The position numbers and the translations under genes are program-made. From Phascolomyces articulosus (lineage: Eukaryota > Mucoromycota > Mucoromycetes > Mucorales > Lichtheimiaceae), in contig JAIXMP010000022.1 in NCBI GenBank assembly GCA_025677815.1, positions 558,001 through 622,000 on the forward strand: a DNA stretch of 64,000 bases. Direction: 5' to 3'. The notes beneath the pieces are model-generated. The model worked only from the letters and a program-made list of their open reading frames with translations, was not told where the DNA came from and ran no database searches. Of this stretch, positions 23,883 through 35,766 are shown in pieces; the first letter of the stretch is position 1, and each line of letters begins with the position of its first letter.

Positions 23883-24114
23883 CAGTTTGTTATCTACACA
23901 ATTGATGTCGTATTTTGGCACTTCATAATTCTAGTCACTTACCCGGGGATAAATATTATTAAAAAAATGGACTTTCGTATATTACATTTATTTATTATAA
24001 AAAAAAACAATTATTATACTATACCCACTACATCAGGTTTTTATTTCAAGTTAGACCAACATGAATGATCAACAATAAATTTATGGTTAGCAAAAAGACT
24101 TTTTCGCCACCATC

Positions 24115-24280
24115 ATGACGATGATTGAATTACCTGAGCAATTTGACGTCCAGAGTATGGGTCTAATTTTTATTTTATTTTTTATTTTGGTTGCATCTTA
24201 TGAACTTAATAATGATCACATTTCCACTTTCAGGAGCAAGCTCTGAGATCGAGGATGCAAAGGAGCAGGAAAGATTTTGA
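24115..24280 (+). other. Candidate tiny spliced ORF
   Basis: The ATG at 24115 sits in a good context (CCACCATCATGA). A first exon to 24154 followed by a GTATGG donor and a TTTCAG acceptor at 24233 would give a 28-aa peptide ending KEQERF at 24280. Read through without splicing, the frame gives 43 aa with one hydrophobic stretch. Nothing else supports translation. Confidence 0.2.
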
Positions 24281-24918
24281 AGCATGTTTTTTTTATTATA
24301 TCAAGGAGAAGGTTCATACTTAAAAAAAAAGTGAAGACCTCGATCTTATCTTACTAGTAAACTACAATACTAATGATTTAATGTTAAAAATATAAAAGGA
24401 CTGTCAGATATTTATATATAATAAACCGAAACTATATATGCAGTAATTACGTTCATCACTGTAGAATTAAATTTTATAGGTGTACAATAAAGTGCAGTAA
24501 ATGATAACAACGACTCCACATATTGCATTTTTGATTTAAATATATAAAGATGATCTCATATAAACATGTTCTATTATATGGTCGCTTAAAGGGAAAATAG
24601 GAAGGAGGTGTGTGCACGGGAGAAAAAAAAAGGAGGTGATATTTAGAGTTCATGATGCATAATGGGATTAAGCGGCAAAAGGTCATAACTTTACCTAGCC
24701 CCATTTCATCAATTTGATGAATGAGTATTATACACAAAAAGTCTAAGGATAACAATGATTATATCGGGAGATATGCAATGCATAATGTGACGAAGGGGAA
24801 TGACTGACTTAATCCGGAGTCTGAGTGAAAAGTTGGGTTGTCAAGGGAGATGAGAGGGCCTCGCCCTTTCGTTCTCCCATTCATTTTTTTTTCTTGCATA
24901 TAATCTATAAACTGTTCG

Positions 24919-26249
24919 ATGCCGTCTTTAATAACTTTTATTATAGACCGGTTAGGACTTTATGGTGGCTGTGCTATACCATCAATCCTGTTTTACTTTT
25001 TCACTCGTAACGATACGACGACTAATATTAAAAAGGGACAACAATATCATTACAACGATTCGATTTTATGGTCAGTTGTTATATTGGAGTTGGCAATACC
25101 CATATTGTTTAATGGGAAGGGTGGCGATCAAATCGACTTGGCCGTGAATGCCACATTGGCATGTTTTTTAAGTTTTGGCATGAGCTACTTCATTCGAGAC
25201 CGTAACATGGCATCTGTTGGAACCACCATTGAACCATTTTACAATGTCTTGTCTCGGTGGAATAAACGAGAAGAATCTAACAATGACAAAAACAATGTTA
25301 TCAAGGAGCAACAAAACAAGGAGAATGAATGCGATTTTATTACTATGCGAAGGAATGCTTTTCGATGGCTTATCAAAGGTTGCTTTCAAGTTTTGCTTTC
25401 GGTACCATTTATGTGTTACTTCGACGGATTTTTGAGAACATGCAAAGATCCACTTTTTCAACCATATATGCAAACATTATTCAGTGGCGGTCCACATAAT
25501 ATACCATTAAAAACTCTATGGTACTATATAAACTCGGGTATCGGGTTGCTTGGGCATGTTGTAATATTTCCAACTTTTGTTCTACTTTGGTATGGAGTAG
25601 AATTGTCAGTCCGAGCGCTGTTGTTCCCAAATAGTCTACCAGCTAGACATAAGGCAGCTTATGACTTTGTGAAACGTGACCCATTATTTAATAAACCCTG
25701 GAAGGCAACCAGTATTCATGACTTATGGAGTAGGCAAGTATTATTCTTTTGATGTGGTTTAAATATATAGCATTTTTTTAACGATGGTTTTTATTATGTT
25801 TTAGACGGTGGCATCAGATCTTTCGTTGGGCATTTCAAGGACTCGTTTACGATCCAATTCGTGCAATGTTTCCAAAGAACAAGCAAGTGGGACGTGCTCT
25901 AGGAACATTGGGTGTTTTCCTTATATCTGGATTAATGCACGACTATATCCTTGCGGCAATGTTTGGTTATAGTGAATACTTGAATCGCCCTGGAATTGCA
26001 TGGTTCCAAACCATGTTCTTTTTATTACAAGGCATCGCGACAATTATATCAGGACAAGGTATTTTTCGAACTCCTTCTATACTTGGTGGTATTTTGACAT
26101 GGATCTTTATACTTTACACTTGCCCACTTTTCATCGAGCCTTACTTACGCATTGGATTACATCACGATGCATCGATACCCGGATATCCACAATCTATGGA
26201 TCCCTACCTTGTAGTAGTTTGCCCATACGGTCCAAAGATGGGTGTTTAA
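24919..26249 (+). CDS. Membrane-bound O-acyltransferase, wax-synthase-like
   Basis: Exons 24919-25733 and 25805-26249 give 419 aa. The protein is multi-spanning and belongs to the MBOAT/wax-synthase-type group that esterifies a hydrophobic acceptor with an acyl-CoA in the ER membrane. Key signals: DLWSRRWHQIFRWAF (the W-x-R-R-W-H-Q motif, assembled across the intron) and SGLMHDYILAAMFG with the conserved membrane histidine. The intron starts with GC (AG|GCAAGT): only this donor keeps WSRRWHQ in frame, so it is a GC-AG intron. The substrate is unknown; wax ester, sterol ester or secondary-metabolite acylation are all possible. It is convergent with the coatomer alpha gene, with 215 nt between stops. 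Confidence 0.85.
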
Positions 26250-26464
26250 AAAAAAGCAGAAACGTACACAGTAGTATACATAAATTAATTTAGATAAATT
26301 TTACTTCTTGTAAATAATAATTAATACACTTTTTTTTCTCTTTCCTTACTAAAAATATTATTATATATATATCAAAAATGTCTAACGTAACAAGAAAAAG
26401 AAGAAAAACAAAAAGAGAGAGAATGTATAAAAGGGGTTTCGGGATGGAAAAGGGAAAAAAAAGA

Positions 26465-29400
26465 TTATATCATAACACGAAGACCAGTAGCGCTGGCACC
26501 CACTTGAGCAACTTGACAAATTGTACAAAGTTTGCCTTCTGCTTCAGGGTTATAAGAAGCATGACAGAATGGACAATCCGATTTAGGAGAACCTTTATAG
26601 ATTGGTTCAAAAGTGGAATTACAAACAACAAAAGGATTATATTGATCGTAGTTCAATTCAATTTCATCGTTCAAGTTACGTTCACAAACGGATTGGATTT
26701 GACGTGCTTCGTCTGCTACAGTCTTTGGAGGAGCCAGTTCAAGCAATCGGCGTGAAAACTGGGATGCGGTACTAAAGTTTTTGAGTTTGAAAGCTTGTTT
26801 GCTAGCTTGACGCAATGCAAGTTGCAAATGAGGTGTTTGGAGTTGACAGTGGGTAAAATAAGCAGCCATCTCGAGAGCACGTTTTGGTTCTGAAGCTGTC
26901 AATGATCGACGTTTTTGTTCCAAGGTCAATCCAACAATATACTCGCGACAGATATCAATGAGTTGAGCTACTTCATCCACATCACTTTGACTTGTCACGA
27001 CAGTAAATAGGATAGATCGAAGGATAGATTTGAATTGCGTTTCCGCAGCAGCAAGACGTCCTGATGAGAATGCCTTATAACCAGCTTGGAGTTGTGTGGA
27101 AACGATGTTTTGGAAATTGTAGACGACTGTGGGGAGACTTGCGCGAGAATTAGATTCTTCAGGGTTACGGCGCAAACAGAAGGACAATGCAGGATTGGAA
27201 GCCACGGGTGATACTGTGACTCGTGATGCTTGATATATAGATAAGAAATAGGGTTTGAGGGGCTCAAAGTTGACAACACCCACTTGACGGTTCAATGCTT
27301 GCATTGCACTTTCAAATGAACCAGCTGCAATATGATCGGCTGCCAAAGGTGAGTTTTGTGTCCAAACTTGGCTTTCATTGATACCAGCTGCGGGTGCAAC
27401 GAATTCAGCTGTTGCTTGTGCTGCTGCTTGACTAATTTCTGCATCCAAATCTGCCTTGATATCATCATCCAAATCCCATCCACCATTTTCTTCACCATCA
27501 TCAAACCCATTTTCTGCTACTTCATCACCCAAGTCCAATAAGTTGCCATCAACGTTTGCTTTGCCTGATGATATACCAGGAATACCAAAATCGTCGTTAT
27601 CATCATCACCCCATGCACCACCAGCTTCTTCCATATCATTTTCATCATAAGAAAATGAAGGTGCGGCCACAGAACCGATGGTTCCATTTTGATGTTCTTT
27701 GGCAAATGCTCCTTCGAAAAAACTCTTGGATACCGTCAACAATGGCCAGTTTGGATCTTCTAATTGAATCATTGGTTTGGGTGGTTTTGGCAAGTCATCT
27801 CCTGATGGCATTATTGCTGGTAATGTAATATCTTCTCCGGATTTGCCTGCTGCAGTGAGAATATTTTCAGATTCTTCTGTAAGGCCACGAGATTTGGCAG
27901 TTAAATATGCAAGAGGAGCTAAAAAAAAGTAACATTTGGGAATGAATTAATATCTGTGGAAGAAAAAAAACTACTAATCTTGTCGTGTTTCTAAAGTATC
28001 ATACATTGGTCGACATCCTTGAGCAAACGAATTCGTTCTTGATAATCACCCAAATACAGTGCGTTTTGGAATCGAGACATTGGATCACCACGTAATTCAG
28101 CAATTTTGAGCATCTGACGTAAGTTGGTTTCGTTGCCACTTGTAAGATAAAGGAAAGAAAGAGCATCATAATCTTTGGTTCGTTGATATGCCATTTCCAC
28201 AATCTAAAAAATCCATTATACCCAATTTAATAAATTATAATCCATAACACTCTTCTTTAAGTCATCATCGTACCTTATAGTTGCCTTGACGCAATGCTTC
28301 GGTACCTAGTTTCTTCCATGATTCTGTCTTATCCAATGCTTGAGCCGTTTCCAAGGCAATATCTAAATTGCCACACTCCAAAGCAAGTTCAAAACGAGTT
28401 TGATGATCTCTGACGAAATGCAATGCAATCTAAATGAAATCAGCAGTATGAATATTTAAAGAAACATATAAAATATCAACAAAAAGTTATTATCCTATTT
28501 CTTTTATTTTTCTTATTACCTCAGGATAACCCTTCTTTTGCAAATAAGCAATGATAGCCTGACCAACCAAGTTGGAGTTACGAATGATATGTAAAACTTC
28601 TTCGTATTGTCTCTTCACCAAAGCAAGTTTGAAGCGGTATTCAGTGGGATCAATAGTAATGCTTCGAGAATTACCATCACGATCCAAAATGAAAAGAGTT
28701 TTGCCCTTGACACGAGTAAGATACACGGGTTGATCCAGAGTGCGAATGATACCATTGTCGCTATATTTTGTTTTATAATATTAGTATTAATGGAAACGCA
28801 AATTTATATGTTCAATTATCAATTTTTGAACTACTCACCCTTGAGAAAGTGTATATTTGATATGGTTCAAAGTACAGTAAATGAAAACACCAGAATCATC
28901 CCAGGTGCCACTCTTAATACGAATAGTTTCGTGGATTTGGCACAGTTGCTTCAAGCTCTTATCAGCAAGAGTAATGGCTAAAATAAATAAACAAATAAAA
29001 ATTAATTTTCCTACACCTACAAACCATAAAAATTCCACACTCTTTTTCCTTTTATGACTTACTATGCTTGTTCAACAAGGCAACCATTGACATATCTTGG
29101 GACCAAACAACATATTTTACAGATCCAACGGGGAGTTCAGCAACAGTACGTCTTTGCTGAATATCAAAAAGAATGACGGATGTAGCTGTAGCCAATAAAA
29201 GGCTGTTGGCACCAGCATAAAATATTTCAGTGACAGGGGCAGGAGTCTTGAACGACTTTGTTACAGTGTTGGATAAATCACGGATTTGGATCTGTTGATC
29301 TACTATATCCAATACTGCAAATCTATTTCTAGCAATAAAGAGTGCTGAATGACCTGTTCCTCGCTTCGATTCATCAGCTGGTTCCTTAAGACTTCCTGAC

Positions 29401-31060
29401 AAGTTCTTTGGCAAAGGATAAAGCTCATACATACCACCATCATGAGACTATAAATTAGGTTAATACTGAAATTAGTATATATGCTTCTATCGGAGTGATA
29501 TATATAAAAACATTACCGAAGTAACCAGTACTGCGCGCTCAGCTGGGTTGTATGAAAGTGTACGGGGATTAATATACTGCGATCCCAATTTACGGACACT
29601 GAGGATTTCTTGATCTGCGCTGCTAGCAAGGTCATTCACATGGAGGATCTTGTCTTTGATATAGTACAATTGGCTTTGATGAACTTGGTGTGCTGGACGT
29701 TCACGTTCAAGTTTGAAAACGATTAAACCATTGTCATGACCAGCAGCGAATAAATTGAGTTCAGGATGAGCGGTAAGGGTCCAGAAACGATCATGATCTC
29801 GACGGAAAGTTGCAATTGCAGTACGTTTTGTCATGTCCCAAACACGGATCGATTTATCTTCACCGTTGGAAATCATAAGTTCATGACGAGGATGGAAAAT
29901 AGCACTCGAAACATTGTTAAAATGGCCACGGCAGCTATCAACTTCCCAAGCCTTGGTTTCTATATATATAATATCATTGCACAGTTATAAAAACCATATA
30001 CATATTCATGTAGTCATATAAAAAGCTTAAATGGATCATCTTTCTAAAATCATTCCTTATCATCCCCACTTACCACTCATACGCCAAAGTTTGACTTGAC
30101 GATCATCACCAGCTGATACAATCAAAGGTAATGTGGGATGGAACGAAGCCCAGTTCACACCATGATCATGTCCTTCCAATACATATTTAACCATTACATC
30201 AGTTGATCCAAACAAATCACTTTGAGGGTTTTGTCGTGAAAATGGATCTTCAAATGTCATTGCTGTTGGTGCCTGATTCTTTTTGCGTAAACCTAAAATA
30301 AATCACATTGATTAAAAATCCACCTTCCCATCGTATCATTTTAATTTTATTGTATTTTACATATTTTTACCTGAGATATCCCAAACGCGTACTGTTTGAT
30401 CCATGGAAGCAGATACAACAAGATCATTTTTAGGATGAAATTGTGCACACATGACATAATGATTATGACCTGTCAAGATCGCAATACAACTTCTGGATTG
30501 CCAATTCCAAATACGGATAGTTTGATCGTCCGAGGCCGAAATGATCCAGGGATGTTCAGGATGGAAAAAGACAGTTCTTACATAATCCAAGTGTCCATTC
30601 AATGTAAATAAGCAACGACGCGTCTTGTAATTCCATACTTTGATCTTGTAATCATCGCCGCCTGAAACAAATAACGGTTGTGTGGGGTGGAACGCAATAC
30701 CACGCACAGGTCCTAATTTTTATATCAAAAAGAGTGAGTGTTGATGAGGAGAAACAAATGCAATTGACTACATCAACTTTGTTTAAAAATCTCTCTTTTT
30801 ATAATATGTATACCATCGTGTTCGTCAAAGCGTTCTAATAGCGTGCCCATCCGGTAATCCCATAGTTGAATTGAACCGTTATGCAACGAAGCCAAGATCC
30901 ACGGTCTTTTAGGATGAAAAGCAATGCCCTTGACGCGGTTGCTTTTGGATTCAAACTATAAAATTGAGAAAGGGTTAGAAAACAATATTATCATACAATG
31001 GCCATTTCATATTGGGATTGCTATCCATTATTGTCATCGTACCTTAGTAAGCATCTGCAT
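26465..31060 (-). CDS. COPA: Coatomer (COPI) alpha subunit
   Basis: Eleven minus-strand exons: 31043-31060 (18 nt), 30814-30955, 30371-30712, 30074-30292, 29517-29959, 29063-29447, 28839-28977, 28520-28760, 28274-28429, 28005-28203 and 26465-27918; 1245 aa, the normal length. It forms the COPI coat outer layer with beta' and epsilon for Golgi-to-ER retrieval and binds dilysine cargo tails. Visible: [48 protein letters not shown] and [20 protein letters not shown] of the N-terminal WD40 propeller (about residues 1-320), a second propeller and helical solenoid, then an acidic linker and the C-terminal epsilon-COP-binding domain ending with [20 protein letters not shown]. The 18-nt first exon encodes only MQMLTK. 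The ATG is flanked upstream by a T15A15 block. Confidence 0.97.
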
Positions 31061-31077
31061 CTCGAACACACTATTTG

Positions 31078-31108
<31 letters not shown>

Positions 31109-32911
31109 AACATCAAACACGAAGTATACAAATAATTAAAACCATCGAACAAGTTACTGAAAATTTCGAGCAGATGAATAATATGAATAAAGAAAACACG
31201 TACCCAGTGTCTTGTAATATAACAATAATCTAGTGAATGGAAAAGGCCTAACTATTGAGGCTGTTAAAAAAGAGAGAGTGAGAGAAAGAGTCGAGCAATA
31301 TGAACTAACTGGTTGTCGTTTTTTGCTCCTCCGCTGATGACTATTTACCACCGCCCATTATAAATAAATCTTCAAAACGATAAATTATTGTTGTCAAACA
31401 AGAAGAGTTAATCGAAGGAGTTATATATTGATATGTGGACACCATTCCATTCAACATTAGTTGTAACAACTTATCTTAGTAGCTAATGATACCAATAACA
31501 ATTTATTTTTTTACCTTTACTACCGAGAATTAAATGTCATTGCTCATATCAACAGCGTGTTACCAAAATGGCAAGTATCGTTCCCAGGTACAATTAATGA
31601 AAATGGTTACACCGTAACATCCCATAACGAAATTTGATGTTTGTTTAACTTATCCATTTGACAACCACGCGCCACACCCATCTTTCCTCGCGTTCTACCT
31701 TCCCGCCCCTCTTTCTCCTCCTCTCCCCCTCCCCAAAAAAAAAAGATAGTGGGTTTACCATAATACAAAAAAAAAGAATGATAATAAATATATAATTTTA
31801 ATGCCTGTACGGGTGATGACTATCTCGCGTGGAGTATTCCATAGAAACCATCCCCTTGAAAATACTGATGACTCGATTGACTCGTAGAGATATGTGTACT
31901 GCGGAGAAATGCAGAGTTAATGGTAATTGAAACTAAAGATAAGAAGCAGTGCTGTACAGAAATATGCTTATGCATTTCTATATTAATATATATATATATA
32001 AATCAGGGTAGAAGCAGGAGAAGGGATTGATAACTATTATAAAAAAACAAAATATACAGAGACAATGGTATATAAAAGGTCAAAAAAATTCTTTTCTGTT
32101 CCAATTTTCTCCCTATTACTGGAAGAAAATACGATAGAAATTGTTACTGTTGATTTTGTTCATGAGGTTCATTAACATATTTCCCCCCTCATCCCCCTGA
32201 TTTTCTCGAGTCCTGTGATTTATTGTTAATGGATTCTGATGTTCACGACCCTGAAAGATCTTATATATGTGGCTTAATAAGCATCAAAAAATGACAACCC
32301 TAGTTCTTCAACAAAAGTTTAATACTAATCAATATCATCAAAACCACATTCTAGATATAAACCGTGTCATTTTTTTGTTATAATAAAATGAAAATTACTA
32401 TTATTCAGTATTATGGTAGTGAAATAATGTATGTATATAAAATCAAAGAAAAACAATGTATGGGAGAGAAAAGTGCATAGAACAAAATGGGGAAGGGGAA
32501 GGTAAAAACCCGAAACAGAACAAATGCTATAAAACAAAAAATTCAGTAATAAAAGTATATAGTAGAATATGATAGAAGAAACGAATGGGATAGATTGTAT
32601 GGTGTGGTATTATATAAGAGTCAACAGAAAGAAAAAATTTGTGGCTAAAATAAAGTAGAAAAAAAAGGCATAAAATAAAACCATGAACGAAAAAAGAAAA
32701 ATAAGTAGATGCAAATGATGATAATGAAAAGTAACCATATATAAACGACGTAAAATATCTAAAAGAGAAAAGTGTTGAACACAAGTTGAATTATGTTATA
32801 AAGATGTAATGTATCTAGGTAGTAGTGTACCCGTTAATAATAACCTAGCAATAAATGAGAAGCTGTATATATCTCATTATTATTGTTGTTATTATCAATT
32901 ATTCAAACTGA
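31061..32911. other. Intergenic upstream of coatomer alpha
   Basis: Holds the coatomer promoter with the T15A15 palindrome, and AT-rich DNA. A 28-codon frame at 31801-31887 is coding-like in composition but unrecognised. No RNA gene was seen. Confidence 0.45.
31078..31107. promoter_or_regulatory. T15A15 palindromic homopolymer next to the COPA start
   Basis: Fifteen T followed directly by fifteen A, 18-47 nt upstream of the ATG. Poly(dA:dT) tracts disfavour nucleosomes and are common in constitutive fungal promoters; a perfect T-to-A junction of this length could also extrude as a hairpin. Confidence 0.5.
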
Positions 32912-33177
32912 TTATTTGAGAAGTGGGCAGCTAGGTCGTTTATGCCCATACTTTCCACACCAGGCACTATATATTTCATCGTTATTATTAAGTATATCCA
33001 GTCAATGTGTCTTTTTTTAATATAATAAAAAAAAATGAAAAATCAACATACCATTGGCCACCATCAAGGTTCAGAGGTTTAATTACAACAGTAGGAGGCA
33101 TTAAATTTACTTTTGATTCAAATAAAAGAAGACGAAGGATACTTTTGGAATGATTAAAGAAGTTACTGTTGAGTCTC
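32912..33177 (-). pseudogene. Spliced zinc-knuckle (CCHC) C-terminal coding remnant
   Basis: A frame through 33052-33177 ends VVIKPLNLDGGQ and then TG. A GTATGT donor, an ATATAG acceptor and a last exon at 32912-32966 complete a TGT codon and give C-AW-C-GKYG-H-KRPS-C-PLLK and stop, a perfect C-x2-C-x4-H-x4-C knuckle. Such knuckles at a protein end occur in retroelement gag or LINE ORF1 proteins and in host nucleic-acid-binding proteins. Upstream exons could not be joined into a continuous frame. I call it a remnant, though a gene with several short exons is possible. Confidence 0.45.
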
Positions 33178-33423
33178 TTAGTACGTAGGTTAAAAGAAAA
33201 GAAAAAAATTGTGTTAATAGAAAAAAAAACTCTTTTAGCCACCAAAATTCTGGACCTTATATATTTATATACAAGTCTAAAAATATGTACGTGTCTGGTA
33301 CCTGAAAAACTCAATGATGCATAGTATCAGTTCCATGTATATTATTACGTAAATGGAAGAGTAGCTTATTCATGAGGTCTTTCTCGTGGTGTATCTATAA
33401 GAAAGAAAGAGACATGTAATAAG

Positions 33424-33450
33424 GAGAGAGAGAGAGAGAGAGAGAGAGAG
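33424..33450 (+). repeat. (AG)n microsatellite
   Basis: An uninterrupted GA/AG dinucleotide run of about 27 nt within the remnant region at 32.9-33.7 kb. Confidence 0.9.
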
Positions 33451-33553
33451 GCTTACCTTTTTATTTTATTGAATAGTAGTTAAAAAATAGAAAAGCACTG
33501 TATTTCATTAGGAGCAGGTGAAAGAAGAGGAGGAGAAGAGGAGCGGGGGGGGA

Positions 33554-33711
33554 CTATTTTTTGGGGAAAACAATCCAATCATCGATCGACGCTTCTCCGT
33601 TAACAATTTCATAAGGAGGAATACATAAAACCTGAAAATTTTGGAACCCATGACTTTACTAGAGATTGACATATCTTTAATTGAAAGATCTGCATCTGGG
33701 TAACCTTTCAA
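33554..33711 (-). pseudogene. Frameshifted coding remnant upstream of the zinc-knuckle exons
   Basis: Two adjacent minus-strand frames look protein-like: DADLSIKDMSISSKVMGSK (33634-33711) and then, one frame over from 33631, VLCIPPYEIVNGEASIDDW ending at a TAG at 33554. Inserting one base at the junction would make them continuous, so either this is a frameshifted relic or TTTTCAG here is a splice acceptor. No family was recognised. It probably belongs to the same dead gene as the zinc-knuckle piece 0.5 kb downstream. Confidence 0.35.
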
Positions 33712-35000
33712 TTATATTTAATATATAATAAATATTATAGTTACCTATCATACTATATTCTTTTATCGATAATATCAATCTTTAATGTATAGAATGTTTC
33801 CATTACATACCATCCGACCTTGATTATCTCTCCCATTCTTATTCGTTATTTCATAAGAGCATGAGGACTGTCATCACCTATCCCTTGAGAACACAGACTT
33901 GTTCTTAATAATGATATTTGAATTTGAAATAATAATAATAATAATAAAAGACAACTAAACTCCTAAGTTCTTTCCCATATCTCTTTATCTATTTTATAAA
34001 AAACGAATAGCTCTGTTTTTTTATAATAGATTGTTTCCCCCCTCTTTTATGTGTGCAGCCACGTTATGAACCCTCCTATCGAATGAAAATATAAAACTAA
34101 GACCGGGAATCTGTTCCTCATAAGAGAAAAAGAAATTGAATCGTTTCTTTCTTTTCCAACTCTATAAATTCTGACCATAGGGTTTCGTATATTGTCATCT
34201 TTTTTGCTATTGCTATTATTTAACATTTGTTGAATGCATGCATAATTCTCCAATCATATTATCCTTTTATTTTGGTTTACTGTTCAAGGAACAACAAAAA
34301 TAAACCATGTCTCCGTAACAAGGTCCTTTTTTTATTCCTATATGCGGATAGGATCTACACAACAAAGCCGATTTTTGCATTTTGCAGAGCAAAAGAAGAA
34401 AAATGGATATAATCTCTCTCCCTTTTAAATTTGAATCAGTATATAAATAGAGTTAAAGATATCGACTCAAGGAGAAGAAACCTAATCATATTATGAATAA
34501 CAACTATAATTACAGACTCTGATAATAAATAAAATTTTACATGTGCGTTTTGAAAACTATATGTTGTGTACTGAACTATAATCTGCAGTTTCAACTGACA
34601 TTCTCGTTGCAGCAGGTAGTAGCATTGAAATGTATTTACATTAGTTGGTAAAATATTCAACAAATCTGTATATATAACGTGAATAAGATGGTATATACAG
34701 GTAATAATGTAAATACTACCCGTGTATCGTGTATAATAATGTTGTGTATGTACTGTATGTTTACTATATGCTATGAATGGATGTTTTTTTACTATAAATT
34801 GCACGTGGGTTTTTTTTAACGCAGGGACGGCTACCAAACAAACATATCGACCAGTTTGTAACATGTTTATTTCTAAATTTAGGTACAACATAAACCAAAC
34901 AAACAAACAGTCAATAGTGTAATCCTCAATGATTACCACTCTCCTCTTTCTTTTTATATATTTTTATTTCAATTTATTTTATTTTTTATATCTTTCCTAT

Positions 35001-35027
35001 ATTATTATTATTATTATTATTATTATT
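35001..35027 (+). repeat. (ATT)n microsatellite
   Basis: Nine tandem ATT units, just upstream of LTR-like remnant B. Confidence 0.9.
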
Positions 35028-35324
35028 TATATCAGTTATATTATTATTATCATTAGTACCTTTTATTTTTATCATTAGTGCCTTTTCATTTTTATCATTA
35101 TTTTGTATTAGAAATAGCAGTGAAATCTATAAAGCCAAAGGCCTTTTTTTCCACTCGCGCAACCAACTTATTGATCATGCATCCATCCATAATTGTGTAA
35201 CCTGCATATTGTTCCTGAATCTGACCTTGATATCCAATATTGAGATTTTTAATTGTGAAATGATGTTACTTCTTGATCCCACTCGACCTTCTTGTTTATT
35301 CCATCACTTTCGACATTATTCTCT

Positions 35325-35766
35325 ATTACCAAGGATCTTAGCATCTTGGTAATGCAGCCAAGGATCTTGGCCAACCAATAACCTTCTGTCCCATTTATAT
35401 ATGCAATACGATTGGGTATTATTCCTCGCCAAGTTGTCTTCTGCCAAGAATGATTGGTTGCTGCGCTGCTTTGGAAAAAGTATAAAAGGCCAGGATTTTT
35501 GAACTGAAATAATAATTATCGAACATTTCACTAAAAGAATAAATTAACATTCTTATCCCTCGATCACTCAAATATTGAATAATCATATTTGTTTTATATT
35601 CTTGATACAATTCATATCCATCCAATTGCTTATTAAAAAGCCTTATTTTATCTAACCACTTGATCCAATCAATTCACATACAAGTCTTCTAATTTCTACA
35701 ATAATTGAAGACCATTTTATTAAATATATCGCTGTAGTATACGTTAATTACTACTGGTGCTCACTA
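35325..35766 (+). mobile_element. Possible LTR-retrotransposon remnant, copy B
   Basis: Upstream part: ATTACCAAG / CTTGGTAAT (35325-35333, 35345-35353) and GCCAAG-GAT-CTTGGC (35357-35371), two perfect inverted repeats sharing CCAAG, followed by further GCCAAG and two CCAAT-type boxes. Next come a TATAAAA at 35481 and, 23 nt later, CTGAAATAA. About 235 nt further lies ACTGGTGCTCACTA (block 35739-35766), nearly identical to the block at 6452-6478. The order promoter boxes, TATA, start zone, TGGTGCTCAC fits an LTR plus primer-binding site. No coding part was found. Confidence 0.35.

Larger units (their letters stand above)
23571..24918. other. Intergenic with a 28-nt poly(A) tract
   Basis: Divergent upstream space of the 138-aa gene (minus) and the acyltransferase gene (plus). 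It holds A28 at 23855-23882 and a possible very short spliced frame at 24115-24280. Otherwise unremarkable. Confidence 0.45.

Noticed and set aside
32527..33314. Minus-strand frames of 85 and 108 codons
   Set aside because: The first is low-complexity Phe/Ser/Tyr; the second is mostly non-coding run-through, and only its last part overlaps the real-looking zinc-knuckle exon.
34436..34939. 167-codon minus-strand frame in the 33.7-37.2 kb gap
   Set aside because: The frame begins without an ATG, is rich in Tyr/His/Ile/Leu, and has no motif; it fits a chance frame in AT-rich DNA.
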